Assembly: GCA_034401135.1 (NCBI GenBank)
Contig: JAWZSP010000001.1
Coordinates: forward strand, 1,426,001 to 1,490,000
DNA length: 64,000 nucleotides
Origin: Volutella citrinella
Lineage: Eukaryota; Ascomycota; Sordariomycetes; Hypocreales; Nectriaceae
Direction of reading: 5' to 3'
Each line of letters opens with the position of its first letter. Position 1 is the first letter of the stretch. Shown piece by piece: positions 42,648 through 53,391 of the stretch. The notes under the pieces are model-generated. The model was not told the origin of the DNA. It did no database searches and was given only the letters and a program-made list of their open reading frames with translations. The translations under genes were made by a program, and so were the position numbers.

Positions 42648-44312
42648 TCAGGACATATTCCCATTCCCATTCTCAACAGTACCAGGGTTTCCATGAATGA
42701 CACAGCCAAGACACTGGCAGTCATCGCCACACGGGCAGCTCGCTGTTTCTCCGGCACACGACTCGCCAAATGGATAGGTGACAAAGAAGAAGTCGTTTGC
42801 CGACAGGGTTTGCTCCTCGCTTGTACCAGAAGCGGCTTCGGATGGCGTCTGAGGGGCTGTGGGCGACCTGGTGCCCGTCGTGCCAGGCACATTGTTCAGT
42901 CCAACTGAGCCGTTTGTTACAGGCGATTCGTGGTTGCTGTGCCCATTTGAATGGTCGTGTTCGGCCTTGTGGGTATGGCTCTGAGCATTCGCAGGATCTT
43001 CCCACATGCTCTGCCAAGCGGACCGAACATAGCTCTGCGTAGCTTCGTTGTATGGATGGGCGGCACATCCAACACACTGGCACCCTTCACCACAACTACA
43101 TTGGTGGGAGGTGCCCGCGTTCGGCGGACTGGTAGCATGGGGGCTAGTTGGCTGCGGGGGCGCTTCTTGTTGGTGGTAAGGCATGGTGCTGGTCATGCCA
43201 TATGGCATTTGCATAGGCCCTTGCGTTGCAAATGTCATCGAAGCCATGATCTGCCTCCATTGCTCGGGTTGCAAAGGCTGAAGGTAGGACCCGTACTGCG
43301 GGGGGTATGTAAACACGGTTGGCTGAGGAAAGTATGGATACATGCCATTGGGCATGATCATTGCGGGTGGGAAGGCCGGCATCATGATACCATTTGTTGG
43401 CGTCGACACAGTTGGCGATGGCATTGTCTCGGATCTAGCTTCGTTCTTCGGTGAGTTGAGTCCCGAAGAACAACAGCTCTGCGACTTCTTCTCCACCAAT
43501 GAAGGTGTTGGCGCAGGGCTGGCAACGGGGGCCGACACTTGAGAGGAACTATTTGAACCACCGCCACAGCAGGATCCCATCTTCGGGGCTGCTTTTTCGG
43601 CCTGGTTGGCTGGATCATCCAGGGGCTGCTGATGTCCATTCACAATCGGCTTGGCTGCATCCGCGCTCATCATGGGAGGTGGCATTGGAGGCGGGAACAT
43701 TGGAAAGACCATCGGACCGTAGGGCGTTTCTGCAGGCATCATTCCCATACCGTTAAACGTTGGCAGCTCGGGAACTGGCGTGGAAGCTGTCTGCAGCGCT
43801 TCGCTGAAGGGTGGTAGAATATTCAACATGTTTGGGTCCATTCGCTCCAAGGCCGTGACATCAGCCGATTGCCTCCTGTTGGCAGAAGCACCGTTCTTCG
43901 CAGCGTTCTTTTGGATTCGATACGAGCTGCTGGGTGTTTTCAAAGGGCTCTGGGGTTGAGAGTCCTGGTTGGGCTCCTCCGGTTCGGTCTTCGGCTGGGT
44001 CTGCGGAGCGGTCTTGGTTCCGCAATGGCATTTTTGCTTCCGAGGGATGGCGGCCGTGACCTGGCCACACGAGCAGGGTCGAGACGCCGGGTGCGGGCAG
44101 GAGCTGAGGGGACGGCCGGGTTTTCGAACGGGCACCATGAGTCTTTCATTGGCGTGTGTGCATTTGGTCGAACGGTGGCCGCGGATGCACGGCTCGCTGT
44201 TTCGGGTAGTTGCTCGTTAGCCTCTGACAAATGGACGGATAGCGGCTTCGCATCATGGAAGACGAAGACCGGGAACGTACCAAGCCATTTTCTGGCCATT
44301 GATTAGAGGCAT
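42648..44312 (-). CDS. Copper-fist transcription factor (GRISEA/Cuf1/Mac1-type)
   Basis: Two exons, 44312..44281 and 44196..42648, give 526 aa. The 84-nt intron (GTACGT...AACAG) splits the codon of the first zinc ligand, C11. The N-terminus is a full copper fist: MPLINGQKMACEPCIRGHRS, with C11-x2-C14-x8-C23-x-H25, RGHRS/T, and the minor-groove motif KPGRP at about 36-40. The C-terminal region has two near-identical Cys-rich motifs, CSCGEGCQCVGCAAH and CPCGDDCQCLGCVIH, plus SCCGGG and SCCSSG. Such CxC-rich repeats bind Cu(I) in Mac1/Cuf1. This is a nuclear copper-homeostasis regulator, more like the low-copper activators (Mac1, GRISEA, Cuf1) than the metallothionein activator Ace1. The middle is Pro/Met/Gln-rich (MFPPPMPPPMM) and likely activating. 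Starting at the single-exon AUG would lose the DNA-binding domain. Confidence 0.94.
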
Positions 44313-46254
44313 AGTTACGCCGGGGCACCAAGCGGGTGCGACGGTTGGCAAGGGTAGGACAAGTGAGTGTTCGGTCGATGGTGGGACAGTCGAGGGTCTA
44401 TTGCTCGAGCAGAAGCCGACGGGATGAGAAGCCGCAACGCATCAATGACGACATTAAGCCAAAGGAAGAGGACACGAGACCACTTGTCGAAGTCAAGACC
44501 ACAATGGAAGCGACAGGCGTGAGGCGGGTGGGATCCGATCGAGGTCAGCGTTGCACGTCCGCAGCTCGGCGCATGCACTGGCAAGTTGCAAATGCCGGGC
44601 GCCTACAGCGCAGTGGTGATGGGGGGGTTGGCGCAGCCAGCCGTGGGCGCAGAGTAAGCAGGTGTTTTGCCGCCAGGGACGATGTCGCAGTTTGTCGGGT
44701 GCCAGCGCACAGCGCAGGCGGTTCGTTTGAGAGTCAAGTGCGATTGTGTGTGTCGTCGAGACAGAGAAGGAAGAGGAGAGCGAAGGGTCTGGTATGGTGC
44801 AGAAGGGAAAGGCGCCAGTCGGCCAGTGCTACTGAGGAACGGGAAGGCAAGGCGAGAAGTCGAGACGATGGCGCCCACCCAGCCCACTCTTGCCTGTGCT
44901 AACACTACACTGAGTTGGTGCTTAGAGCCTGTCGCTCCCCACATGCCCGCGGGGAGCACTCGGCGGCAGGACGGGGCCCGTTGATAATTCATGTCATACT
45001 TGCAATCTGCAAGCCCAGCCAGCAGCTGGACCCCCAAACTTGCGTTGATGTTTTCTTCGACTCTCATTTCTCAGTGGCTTTTCGGCGCCCGTCGCGCATC
45101 TTGGCATGGCGTAGGACGCCCGGGTGCATCAGAGCGTGCCCGGTCCTGGCGTCCTGGCGGCTGTTGCGCCGCCCCGGGTAAACCCACTGAAGCGAGCTGA
45201 AGGATTGATTGACATCTTGCAGGACCCCTCGAGCCTCTTGGCGACCCGGTGCCTCCCACTGCCTACACGACCGGGTATCTAGGCCGCATTGGGCCCAGCA
45301 ATGTGAATTCTTACTACTTGTGAGCAGAGGGCCGAGTCGAGCACAGTCCTGTTAGGTCGACCTAGAACCGTTGGAGGCCCCGGTGCGGTGGTGGTGGGCC
45401 TTCGCAGCACTCCAGCACCTAATTACTATGGAGCACTCTCCGCCAGCCGCAATCGATGCCCCGCTGGACCCTTCCGTAGTGGGAAAGCCGCAACAGCCCA
45501 GCCCATGGTGCATCGGCACCGGAAGTCGACTTCGGGCGGCCGTCACTGTTCCCCTCCGGCCTCCCGAAAGCAGCCGGGTGCCAGGCGGGCGGCTCTGCAC
45601 AACCGTTTGCTTCACTTGCATTGAAGCTTCCAGGCACCTCAGCAAGGCCCATGCCCCGACTGGTTTTGTTTATCATCTTCATCCAACAGCTGCCTTGCTC
45701 CACTCGCGAAAAACCTCCAGTTAATCCTGTACATTGCTTTTGGCCTCCCCTCTTTGCTCCCCACTTGGACCTCCATGGGTTTCCCATCGCATCAGCGAAC
45801 CCGGCCGCTTTGAGCAAGTTTCTATTGGTCGGGCTCGGATATCAAGACCACCACCCACCGTCTGGACTCGGGGCAGGCCACACGCGCCGTGGGACGGACC
45901 ACACCACAATACCCACTGATGTCTGGGATGCGAGGCATTGCCAGGCATCGTCAAGCCCTCTGTAGTCTGTGCAGCAGCCAGCCCAATAGATCGCCGTTCT
46001 CACATCAGCAGCTGCTCCGGTACTCGTGTGCAAACGTGAAGCCAGCCGCCACCTCGGGCCAATGCGATCCCGGGCATGGCAAAGCAACATCCGTCACCAT
46101 ATATCCCGGCCTTCATATTGGAGGGCCACAAAGTCTTCAGTCGTTCCATGTCTACAGTCTATAAACCCTGTGACTAATAAACACCTTTGTAATCTGTACA
46201 GTTGTCAGTACCGCCATGGTGCACCAGACCTCATCCTTGCTGCAGTAGTCCCTG
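44313..46254. other. 1.9 kb intergenic region upstream of the copper-fist gene
   Basis: The promoter region of the copper regulator (-) plus the 3' flank of the SR140-like gene (-). Short ORFs on both strands are not protein-like. No TATA box could be assigned to the copper gene. A plus-strand TCTATAAACC occurs at about 46151-46160, facing away from it. Confidence 0.45.
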
Positions 46255-48642
46255 TCACTTATCCGAGTCATCTGAATCTGCGAACATGTCAACTGCCCGC
46301 ATGCGCTTCCGCGGCGGCCCAGCCCGGGACAGCCCCTGAGCTTCTGGCGCTGGGGCCTCTTGCTTGTTGTCTCCATGCTCGCCATCGCCCGCGTCAACTG
46401 CCTCGTCTTCGTCCATTGGCTCTCCTGCGACATCGTCGTCGTCGATGGGCTCCCCATCTATGTCATCCTCCTCGATCGGCTCGCCCTCGACGTCGTCCTC
46501 GCCCATGGGTTCTCCCACAACATCATCATCGTCAATGGGCTCTCCGTCAACATCGTCCTCCTTTGTAGACACGGGTAGCATGGGGTTGGCACCGCTGGGC
46601 GCATCGCCATCTGCCGCCACCTCGACGACCTTCCACTTGCCCTTCTTCTCTCCGTCGGGCGCTTTCTCCGCCACGCTGAGCGAGGGAGGGTTCTCGAAGC
46701 TGCGAACGAACAACTCCTGGCTTTCTACTGGGAACACGCACCACCCTTCCCAGAGGTTGAGCACGAGGCCGACGCTGCGCTTCCACTTCTCGATCCTGAG
46801 GCGACCCCATTTCAGCTTCTCTGCCATGAGACCCAGTGTCTCAAACACCCTGCGCTCCTTCAGCGCTGTCTCAAAAAGCTGCCGGAATCGCCAGGCGTGA
46901 CGGACCCCACTCGTAGATGATGACGACAGAATGTCGTTGACAACGTACAGCCCAACCAGGCAGGCTGCGCTCACGTCAGCCCCTTCGCTAGCTGCCGATT
47001 CCTCCTGGCCCGTCCCTTGTTGAGCCTCCTTTGGCTCGGGCTTCCTGTATGGGTTTGCGCCGGTCAGGGCGAATGGCTTCTCCAGATTGGAGACAATCAT
47101 GTCGACAACCTCGTCCACGCCGCGGCTTGCATGTGTGATGGCAAATGCAGTAACTCTGGCTATGTCCCCCTTGCGCAGTTTTGACAGAGACTCGGGCAGT
47201 CGCGAGAGCAGGTGTGTAAGCTTCGCCTTGTCCAGTGGGTTGAGGAACGTCTTCTCGGACTCGCTCTCTGCGTTTCCCGGCTTTGCGTCGTCCTCGAAGT
47301 CTTCGTCATCGGATGAGTTGTACTCCGAGTCCGACACAAACTCGTCGAGGCGCGTCGTGTATTGGAACTTTAGGTTCTTTTCCGGGACCTTCCAGGCGTG
47401 GCTGCTGTCGAAAAGGGGTACATATTTGCCCTTCTTGTGCATCGATTGCGAGCCTGTGACAATCTCCCATAGCCTCCACCGGTACCAAATACCTCCTTGG
47501 CTTCTCGCATCCCAAATCCATGCCCACTTCTCCTCCTGCTGAACCTGGGGTCTTGACATGAGAAGCGCTTCAAACTCGGGTCCATGCTCAAGGACGCCTT
47601 CGATGAGCTTGCTGATCAACTGGAGCGTCCTGATATCCTGCGGTGGTTTTACTGGCACATGCAGCAAGCTAGCTCGGTTGATTCCAGCTCCAGGGGGTGC
47701 GTACGAGGTCGGCGGGGCGAATCCTCGCTGGAACCCTTGTTGTCCATGTGCATCTTTGGGTCCTGAGGGCTGTTCCACCGGCTTGGCGCCAAAGGGTTGT
47801 GAGCCGGTGGACGATATCCCCAGAGACGGTAGAACGGCGGCGGTCGCCACTGCTGAGGACAGATGTCGGTGCAGCGACAGGTAATACCCGTAGCCCAGGT
47901 ACTTGTTTTGCAGTGTGTTGACGGCAGCGTCGATTTCATTCGCCGGCGTGTCTTGCGATAGGGTCACAATCGAGATGGTGTGTTTCCGCTCTGCTGCTCC
48001 CGTCCCCACAGAGGAAACAATCTTGACGTTTTCGACGGTGAGGTTGTCCGGTATCAGCGTCTTGATGAGCGCAGGCGACGTCCCAGGTGGCATATTGGAC
48101 AGCCGCAGCGTGGGTTTCGCAACGGCCTTCTCCTCCGCGCGGGTCGAAGCATCCCCCGTGTCCTCATCGTCGCTCGTGTTGAAGGCCCTCGGCACGGAAA
48201 GGCCCCCATTGTCTTGCCCCGATACGCCCTTGTCCCTGGGCCCGCGCGCAAAGTCCTGGAACGAGCGTTTCTTCCCAAACGACGAGGGTGCCGGCCCAAG
48301 GCTTCCCGGACCGCTCTTCAGGCCCGAAGTGCCAAAGTGCCGCTTCCCTGCGCCGGCGGCCAAGGGCGGGGCGCTGCCGAAGCCCGGTCGCGGTGGTCGC
48401 GAGGAGCCAAAGGGGGTGCTCCCGGTGTTGAAGTCGCGGCGGCCGAATCCATCGTTGTGGCCATCGTTGTCGTCGTCGAAGCTCTTGACGAACTCGTCGT
48501 ACACGGCTGCCGTCTCGGCGGCTTCGCGCTGGCGCTTCGCCTCGGCCTCGGCCTTTTGGCGCTCAAAGGCGGACTGCTTTGTCGGTTTCTGGAGCTTGGC
48601 TTCCAGGTCGGGGAAGTCGGGCTTCCCCTTGCCGGTGGACAT
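46255..48642 (-). CDS. U2 snRNP-associated SURP-motif protein (U2SURP/SR140-like)
   Basis: A 795-aa single-exon protein. The N-terminus (FPDLEAKLQKPTKQSAFERQKAEAEAKR) is typical of SR140. An RRM-like region lies at about 175-265 (PTLRLSNMPPGTSP, then NTLQNKYLGYGYYLSLHR). A SURP-type segment follows at about 335-400 (LISKLIEGVLEHGPEFEALLM, then GIWYRWRLWEIVTG), and a CID-like helical region at about 485-650 (AKLTHLLSRLPESLSKLRKGDIAR). Residues about 696-745 are five tandem decapeptides of the form DDVxGEPIxx, and the C-terminus is acidic. SR140 associates with U2 snRNP and, through its CID, possibly with RNA polymerase II, and acts in pre-mRNA splicing in the nucleus. The start AUG at 48640-48642 directly opens the conserved region. 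Confidence 0.88.
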   Translation of the reverse strand: MSTGKGKPDFPDLEAKLQKPTKQSAFERQKAEAEAKRQREAAETAAVYDEFVKSFDDDNDGHNDGFGRRDFNTGSTPFGSSRPPRPGFGSAPPLAAGAGKRHFGTSGLKSGPGSLGPAPSSFGKKRSFQDFARGPRDKGVSGQDNGGLSVPRAFNTSDDEDTGDASTRAEEKAVAKPTLRLSNMPPGTSPALIKTLIPDNLTVENVKIVSSVGTGAAERKHTISIVTLSQDTPANEIDAAVNTLQNKYLGYGYYLSLHRHLSSAVATAAVLPSLGISSTGSQPFGAKPVEQPSGPKDAHGQQGFQRGFAPPTSYAPPGAGINRASLLHVPVKPPQDIRTLQLISKLIEGVLEHGPEFEALLMSRPQVQQEEKWAWIWDARSQGGIWYRWRLWEIVTGSQSMHKKGKYVPLFDSSHAWKVPEKNLKFQYTTRLDEFVSDSEYNSSDDEDFEDDAKPGNAESESEKTFLNPLDKAKLTHLLSRLPESLSKLRKGDIARVTAFAITHASRGVDEVVDMIVSNLEKPFALTGANPYRKPEPKEAQQGTGQEESAASEGADVSAACLVGLYVVNDILSSSSTSGVRHAWRFRQLFETALKERRVFETLGLMAEKLKWGRLRIEKWKRSVGLVLNLWEGWCVFPVESQELFVRSFENPPSLSVAEKAPDGEKKGKWKVVEVAADGDAPSGANPMLPVSTKEDDVDGEPIDDDDVVGEPMGEDDVEGEPIEEDDIDGEPIDDDDVAGEPMDEDEAVDAGDGEHGDNKQEAPAPEAQGLSRAGPPRKRMRAVDMFADSDDSDK
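46408..46557 (-). repeat. 30-bp coding minisatellite: five acidic decapeptides in the SR140-like protein
   Basis: Five tandem 10-residue units: DDVDGEPIDD, DDVVGEPMGE, DDVEGEPIEE, DDIDGEPIDD and DDVAGEPMDE. GEP is invariant and followed by I or M. Third-position differences between units indicate the array is old and held by selection rather than freshly expanded. Confidence 0.9.
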
Positions 48643-48926
48643 GATCGCTGGGCGTGGTGGGTTGGCTTCAGCGCATGGCCGGCGGGCGTCAGCGTGGGTT
48701 GTCGTCGGAACGAATGCTAGATGGCCAGAGCTCTGCTAGCTTGGTGGCAGTTGGGCGAGCTGTTGACGCAGCCAAATATTACATAACCTCAGTACAGCGA
48801 TACCAGCCAGTGAACCATCACGGCAGATTTCTCCCAGAACTGATTGGCTCGGCAATTGTGGTTTTCAATACAAAGTACAATTGATTCGTCAAGGCTCATG
48901 TCTACTTTAAATATGCTACTCGTCTA

Positions 48927-50345
48927 TCATAGCTTGGCCTTTGGCGTCAGATTCACGACGCCCTTGGCAAGCTCGTCCTTCAGTACCAGCGGCTCTCCGC
49001 CCCGGCTCCCATCCTCTGTCAACAGCGCCTTGTAAACGCCGCCAACCTCGCACCCAACGCCGTCGCTGGGAATGTCCTTCCACCTCCACTGCTCCGCCAG
49101 CTCGCCGCCCGTGCCCAGCATGGTGTCGACGACCTTCTCGCCCAGGTTGGGCAGGAACTTGAAGCCGTGACCGCTGTCGCCCGTCGCCACAAACAGGCCC
49201 TTCCAGCCCGGGTGCCAATCCACCAGCCAGTCGCCGTTGCGCGTGTCAGAGTACCAGCAGATGCGGGCGTCCTTCCAGGGTCGCTGGGCCAGGTTGCTGG
49301 TGGGCACGAGCTGCTTGATGCCGCTGCGCAGGTGTCCGGCCGCCTCGTGCGTGAGGATGCTGGTGTTGTGGTCTCGCGAGGTGTAGGGCAGGGAAGCGAC
49401 AATGGGCTCGCGCTTGTGCTTGTGCGACACGGGCAGCGCGGACTCGATCTTGGTAGGGTTGACGTAGCCAAAGGTGTGACGGGCGAACTTGATGGTGCCG
49501 TCACGGGGAGGGATCACGAACAGGCCGCTGCTGAGGTTGAGCACCACGGGTTGGCCATCGAGGGCCTTCTCCTCCTCCCGGGTAACGTCCATATAGGCAA
49601 GGACGTGGCCTGTGGCCTCGCACCGGCCACGGAGGTCGACCAGCCCACCCGACCAGGCTCCAGCCGCGACCAGCACGACATCGGCCTTGAGGAGCGTCGA
49701 ATTGGCCAGCTTGGCTCCCACAACCCGTTCGCCTTCGGTGACGAGCTCTGTTACCCTACCGTCGACAAACCTGACCCGGCCGGTTGCCTTGGTCTTCTGG
49801 TAGAGCCACTGCATGCACTTGCCCGCATCGGCCCAGCCAGAGAAGCCGTTCATGTAGCCCCAGTCGCCGGGGTTGCCCTCCGTCTTGAGGAACTCCTTCA
49901 TGGCGTCGGCACTCTCGAGGGCAATGATCTTGTCAGTGGGCTGGCCGGCCTTGGTGGCAATGTCGACGACGTTCCTCCAGCTTGACTTGACATAGTCCAT
50001 TCCCGACTTCTTGTAGGCGTAGTCCTTGGGGGGCTCGTTGGCGGTCAAGATGAAGCCCGACTCGGCGTAGCGGCCCTCTCCGCCCAGCTCGTCGTCACCC
50101 TGCTTCCGCCATAGATCCTGAGCCTCAGCCGCGAGTTTAGAGTAGTACGGGTCAGAGTAGTCGGCACGGACGATGCGCGACGAGTCAACGCTGGCGGCAT
50201 CCTCGGGCGGGAACTGGCCACCGCAATCGTCGACGACGGTGATGGCAGTGTTGGCGAAGAAGGGCCGCTTGGTGAGGGCGAAGGCGGAGCCCAAGCCAAA
50301 GACGCCGGAGCCGACGATGAGGATGGAGGCGGGCGGGCGGTCCAT
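48927..50345 (-). CDS. Fructosyl-amino-acid oxidase (amadoriase) / sarcosine-oxidase family flavoenzyme
   Basis: A 472-aa single-exon protein. The N-terminal dinucleotide-binding motif is ILIVGSGVFGLGSAFAL (GxGxxGxG). DSSRIVRADYSDPYY is a family signature. RICWYSDTRNGDWLVDWHPG holds C363, the position of the cysteine that carries covalent 8-alpha-S-FAD in this family, and GLFVATGDSGHGFKFLPNLGE contacts the flavin. The C-terminus PKAKL ends in AKL, a type 1 peroxisomal targeting signal, as in many fungal amadoriases. The reaction is oxidative deglycation of fructosyl amino acids (or demethylation of N-methyl amino acids) with H2O2 release, which explains the peroxisomal location. Substrate class cannot be fixed from sequence alone. 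The gene is divergent from the short-chain dehydrogenase, with 1.09 kb between starts. Confidence 0.92.
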   Translation of the reverse strand: MDRPPASILIVGSGVFGLGSAFALTKRPFFANTAITVVDDCGGQFPPEDAASVDSSRIVRADYSDPYYSKLAAEAQDLWRKQGDDELGGEGRYAESGFILTANEPPKDYAYKKSGMDYVKSSWRNVVDIATKAGQPTDKIIALESADAMKEFLKTEGNPGDWGYMNGFSGWADAGKCMQWLYQKTKATGRVRFVDGRVTELVTEGERVVGAKLANSTLLKADVVLVAAGAWSGGLVDLRGRCEATGHVLAYMDVTREEEKALDGQPVVLNLSSGLFVIPPRDGTIKFARHTFGYVNPTKIESALPVSHKHKREPIVASLPYTSRDHNTSILTHEAAGHLRSGIKQLVPTSNLAQRPWKDARICWYSDTRNGDWLVDWHPGWKGLFVATGDSGHGFKFLPNLGEKVVDTMLGTGGELAEQWRWKDIPSDGVGCEVGGVYKALLTEDGSRGGEPLVLKDELAKGVVNLTPKAKL

Positions 50346-51434
50346 TGGCAGATGAGGGGGAGGAGCGTTGACTCTCTAGGTCTATCACCAAGGGGAGAGA
50401 AGACGGATATCGACTTCGAGTCCAGCCGAAGAGAGGCGGGCGGAGGGACCAGGCCAGCATAGACGGCCGGCAATCAGTAGCCTCGCCCGTATCGTGTGCC
50501 CATAATATTTTTTTGCCCAGCCAGCCGGCCATGTGCGCCTTCTCCGATTACGGCGTAGCCGCGATTGCAGGACGCATATTCTCGGCATGGCAGGAAACCG
50601 GCAAGGTGGGCGGCGGGCTAGCCCACCGTGTTGACGGCGCTAGTCTCCGGCATTGTACGATTTTCGTGGTTGAAGGAATCGGGGTTTGCCACGACATTGG
50701 TTGTTGGTTGCTTTTCCCACGAGGCGGGCGCGTGGTCTAGTAGCAGCCTCGCTCCCAACCGGGCCGGCTGAGCCACAGGCCACCACTTCACTTGCGGAGG
50801 TGACGATACGGAGGGATCGTCAGAAATTATTCGCCAGCAAGTCGTTCTCCGCTCCGCATCATCAGCTGCACTGGAGATAAGGCATGATCGGGGCGCGGAG
50901 CCATTGAACCCGTCTCGGGAAGGATAGTTACGCCGACTTCACGCTCAGCCATCGTCATCAGCAGCCTTGGCCAAGCCCAGCCATGCCACCGTCGTCGTGT
51001 CTCAAGGAAGAGAGAGTGTCGGCCGGGTCCGTGTGTGGCTGCGATCCTGGCATCGGCTTTAGGCTTCGGGCCCGCCAGATCTTGCAGCAACCAAAAAGAC
51101 TGTTATCCCAAAGCGGAAAAGCGCAGTCCGCAGCTCGCTGGTTGGCTAGAGTGTCATCACTCCTTGGCAGGGATCATTCCAGCCAAAGACTGTATTCCCG
51201 GTTAGGAAATCAATCGCATCCAGAGGCGGCTATGGTCGTTGCCTACGACTGAAGACGTTGATGGAATTAGGGCGGTTGACGAGGAGAAAACATTATAAAT
51301 ATGTCCAACGGCCTCTGCTCTGTTGATCGGGAAGAAGTTGTAAGCCAAACAATCACTTCGATCACCACCAAGCTCGACTTACAAGTATTTTCGTGAAAGC
51401 CATCAACTGTTGCCCTGCACTCGAACAGGCCACC
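50346..51434. other. Divergent promoter of oxidase and dehydrogenase
   Basis: A 1.09 kb shared upstream region. It carries a T-rich tract (AATATTTTTTTG, about 50504-50515) about 160 bp upstream of the oxidase and a TATA box before the dehydrogenase (listed separately). No ORF is supported. Confidence 0.5.
51294..51300 (+). promoter_or_regulatory. TATA box of the short-chain dehydrogenase
   Basis: TATAAAT lies 135-141 bp upstream of the ATG at 51435, at a normal spacing for a fungal promoter with a leader of roughly 100 nt. Confidence 0.55.
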
Positions 51435-52663
51435 ATGGCAACTCAATCGTCGGAGCTGGGACCATCCGCCTTCAAGGCCAAGCACTTCTTCCAGTCTCAG
51501 TTCGCCAAACCAGTCTACCCACCACCAACACTATCGCTCGAGGGCCAGACTGTCATCATTACCGGGTCCAATGTCGGCCTCGGTCTTGCCAGCTGCGATT
51601 GGTTCCTCGAGTATGGGGTATCCCGTCTCATTCTAGCCGTCAGAACAGTGTCCAAGGGCGAGGCTGTGGCTGAGGGCCTGCGCAAGAAGTACCCCAACAG
51701 GACCGTTGAGGTGTGGCAGGTTGACATGCTGTCATACAAAAGCATCCAAGCCTTTGCCAACAAGTGCAGCACCCTGGACAGGCTCGACATTGCCATCCTC
51801 AATGCAGGAGTCGTCGACGACAAGTTCTCCAAGAGCCCCGAGGGACACGAGAAGATCTTCCAGGTCAACTACCTGTCCACGTCACTCCTCGCGTTTCTGC
51901 TGCTCCCCATCCTCAAGGAAAAGTCGCCAGCGGGAAAGCCTGGGCGGCTGTCAGTCGTCAGCTCGGGGACAGCGTGGATGGCAAAGTTTCCGCAGCGGCT
52001 AAAGGACCCCATATTTGCCGAGTTCGACCGCGAGGAGGCCTTTGACAAGTATGACCACTATGCGACAAGCAAGGCTCTCGGACACTTTTGGATACAGAGC
52101 CTGGCCAGTCATGTGAAAAGGGAGGACGTCATCGTCAACCTCGTTGACCCGGGCTTGTGCAAGGGCTCGGGCCTGCACCGCGACCTGTCGACTGGCAACG
52201 GGCTCTTCTTTACTGTGTTCAAAGCCGCCTTTGGGCGCAGCCTCCGGGACGGGGCCAGCACATTTATCGACGCGGCAGCCGTTAAGGGACCCGAGACACA
52301 TGGCAGTTATGTGATGGACTGGAAGGTTATGAGGTAAGCATCCCCCCCTCTCACACTTCCACCAGCCAATGAGACACCCATTGCGTGGCGGCAATATCAT
52401 CGACCGGGAGTGCCGAATGGCCAGCGTCGAGTGACCTAGGCCAACACTCACTCGCGCATTGTCGATGCTGCTGCTGCGCCTCTGGCGTATCAGGATGCGC
52501 AGGTATGAAGGTGACATGGATGAGAGCGCCAAGTAACACCAGATGCAGCTACAGCGCCCTATCTTATGGCGATCAAGGTCGAGAGGTGGCCAATCGACTC
52601 TGGAGAGAGACATTAGACGAATTCAGCTTTGCCAATGTCGAGGGCATGCTGGCTTCTCTGTAG
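51435..52663 (+). CDS. Short-chain dehydrogenase/reductase, retinol-dehydrogenase-like
   Basis: Two exons, 51435-52333 and 52549-52663, give 337 aa. The single-frame ORF stops right after a GTAAGC donor at VMR, but the true C-terminus (GREVANRLWRETLDEFSFAN to GMLASL) lies 215 nt further on. The Rossmann motif is T43-G-S-N-V-G-L-G50, NAG is at 122-124, and the catalytic pair is Y208-x3-K212 (YATSK) with S175/S176 before it. It is an NAD(P)H-dependent oxidoreductase of unknown substrate, related to fungal WW-oxidoreductase/retinol-dehydrogenase-like SDRs. There is no signal peptide. The acceptor is ambiguous: CAG at 52546-52548 or CAG at 52552-52554, both in frame and differing by two residues; the first was chosen. 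The intron is long for this genome. Confidence 0.87.
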
Positions 52664-53391
52664 TGATTGGCCAATAGCCCTAGCCCAAGGATCGTTTCGA
52701 GCACACATACGCCGCTATGCCCCACTCCCTTGGTGGCTCCCTCGGCCTCGCTGATTTTGGGACTTTGGTTCGAGGGCGCAAAGATCCATGGCGAAGCACA
52801 GCTATACGAGGGGACTTGTGGTCTTCTGGGCAGGAAGTCATTATTACGAAGTCGGCGCGGAATGAGCAGGACGTCATGTCCAAGATATGGTTCCAAGACC
52901 TCTCTCTCTCTTTTTTTTAAGTACTCACAGGTAGACGCAGTGATCTATGATTCAATACATACCCAAGTAGCCATATATAATACATAGCAGTCTTTAATAT
53001 GAATCCATATGAAGCCGTCTTGCAGGCAGCCGCCTACGCTAAGTACGTGAGACAATGATACCCAGCTCCCCGGGTCTCGCCTCCGCTTGGCAGCCTATAC
53101 ATCGCCACGTGCATGAGGGGGAAAGCTTCGCCCTCGAGGCTGAACACTTCCTGGCACACCTAGTCAGCTTCTTGTTTCACAGGTAAGCTGACATCCCGGT
53201 GGTAATAGGTAAGTTTACGGCTGATCCATGTCTTCGTCGTGCTGGCCACCAGCACCAGCACCAAACGGGATGGGCAAGGGGACGCCTACTAGTACCTTAG
53301 ACTCTCGAGATTACTTGTATATAACCCGGGACGGCTCTTGCAACGCAATGTCTCGGCTCGCTGCATCCTTGGCACTGCAACTCTTCCCACC
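52664..53391. other. Intergenic spacer, partly AT-rich
   Basis: A 728 bp spacer between two plus-strand genes. The section at about 52905-53020 is AT-rich with a T8 run (52911-52918) and CATATATAATACATAG, probably the terminator region of the dehydrogenase. No gene was seen. Confidence 0.5.
53318..53324 (+). promoter_or_regulatory. TATA box of the WW-domain gene
   Basis: TATATAA lies 68-74 bp upstream of the chosen ATG (53392), implying a very short leader. An in-frame AUG-like codon track extends upstream to 53338, so the start at 53392 is supported by the TATA position as well as by context (CACCATGTCG). Confidence 0.55.
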
